From CAVUAF01 sp963739375 (GTDB lineage Bacteria > Acidobacteriota > Terriglobia > Terriglobales > Acidobacteriaceae), in NCBI GenBank assembly GCA_963739375.1, contig CAVUAF010000023.1:119630-183629 (forward strand): a stretch of DNA of 64,000 nt. Direction: 5' to 3'. Below, piece by piece: positions 63,613 to 64,000 of the stretch (positions are counted from its first letter, which is position 1; each line of letters begins with the position of its first letter). The notes beneath the pieces were generated by a model, which worked only from the letters and a program-made list of their open reading frames with translations, was not told the DNA's origin and made no database searches. The position numbers and the translations under genes are program-made.

Positions 63613-64000
63613 ATGCCATCAGCCAGCAGGTTATAGGTGTCCTTGACCGCGCCGCGCCCCAGAATGTAGCTGGTATCCAGGGCGGCCTTCATACGATGAC
63701 CTTTGAGATAGCCTGTCTGCCTGGCAAACCGGAGGCTACGCTGGAACACCGCTCGGACTTTCTCATGCAGTATCAGGTGGGCGCGAAACAGCTGCAAAGT
63801 GCTCTTGGCAAAGGGCTTATCGTCCACAGCGATGCCCAGAGCCACCTTCCACCGGACGTCAAAATCAGCCCTCTCCTTGGCTTCTTCATCACTCACCTTG
63901 TCATGCGTCTGCAACAGGAGGGCAGTAGCCAGCATGCTGGGAGGCACACTATCCCGCCCATTATTCGGGCCGCATCGATCAGCTGACCTCTCATCGACGC
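63600..64000 (-). mobile_element. IS1182-family transposase fragment
   Basis: On the minus strand a frame from GTG 63947 reads VPPSMLATALLLQTHDKVSD, ADFDVRWKVALGIAVDDKPF, FAKSTLQLFRAHLILHEKVR and ALDTSYILGRGAVKDTYNLL, the N-terminal portion of IS1182-type transposases. The DDE catalytic half is missing, and the match fades at about 63600. An in-frame TGA sits upstream of the start, and the expected preceding residues appear in another frame, so the copy is degenerate. It interrupts a secreted-protein gene. The element runs off the window edge. Confidence 0.8.

Overview
The window comes from a GC-rich (mostly about 65% GC) Gram-negative bacterium, most likely an uncultivated member of the Acidobacteriota (Terriglobia-like). 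Supporting signs are a 1188-aa Oar-type TonB-dependent receptor with an N-terminal carboxypeptidase-regulatory-like domain, a CadC-type winged-helix regulator fused to a membrane anchor, the C-terminal remnant of a TolB/PD40 sensor protein, many secreted proteins of unknown function, and intergenic spacers packed with dispersed palindromic repeats. The assignment rests on gene content and style only. No rRNA, tRNA or CRISPR array was seen.

Layout. 1-8.6 kb: 3' end of folP, dtd, two tandem acyl carrier proteins with fabF, a 1-Cys peroxiredoxin, a PhzF-like protein, a response regulator, a lone LolD-type ATPase, a small lipoprotein, OsmC and a zinc-ribbon protein. 8.7-10.3 kb: a stand-alone reverse transcriptase abutting a truncated PD40 gene. 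10.4-19 kb: a secreted alpha/beta hydrolase, zinc-ribbon proteins, etfBA, a HicBA toxin-antitoxin pair, a membrane/TPR-like protein, and an EtfD-like membrane Fe-S oxidoreductase that probably passes ETF electrons to quinone. 19-20.4 kb: a repeat-rich island. 21-29.2 kb: two secreted proteins, an FHA membrane protein, a triple-FHA ABC transporter and a secreted calpain-type protease. 29.3-36.8 kb: a secreted M14 peptidase, a helical secreted protein, and two paralogous membrane GGDEF proteins, the second fused to a histidine kinase and a pseudo-receiver. 37-48 kb: a GH2 exo-beta-glucosaminidase-like enzyme, small membrane proteins, a winged-helix regulator, an APC permease and the TonB-dependent receptor.

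48-54.4 kb holds a complete ISC iron-sulfur assembly operon on the minus strand (iscR-iscS-iscU-iscA-hscB-hscA-fdx-iscX), with a recognisable promoter and an IscR-like palindrome upstream of iscR. 54.8-64 kb: a small zinc-ribbon protein, tsaD, cca, a DciA-like protein, gatC, a DUF5076-like protein, gatA, a secreted low-GC protein, a GT2 glycosyltransferase, an FmdE-like protein, and an IS1182-type transposase fragment that interrupts a secreted-protein gene at the window edge.

Three things stand out. First, at least a dozen intergenic spacers carry arrays of strictly 7-bp degenerate tandem repeats, several as inverted pairs, including inside the ISC operon. Second, iscS, iscU and gatA carry many scattered small indels while their neighbours are intact, which points to consensus error or unusual decay. 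Third, the stand-alone reverse transcriptase and the FHA-ABC/calpain cluster are the best candidates for undescribed systems.
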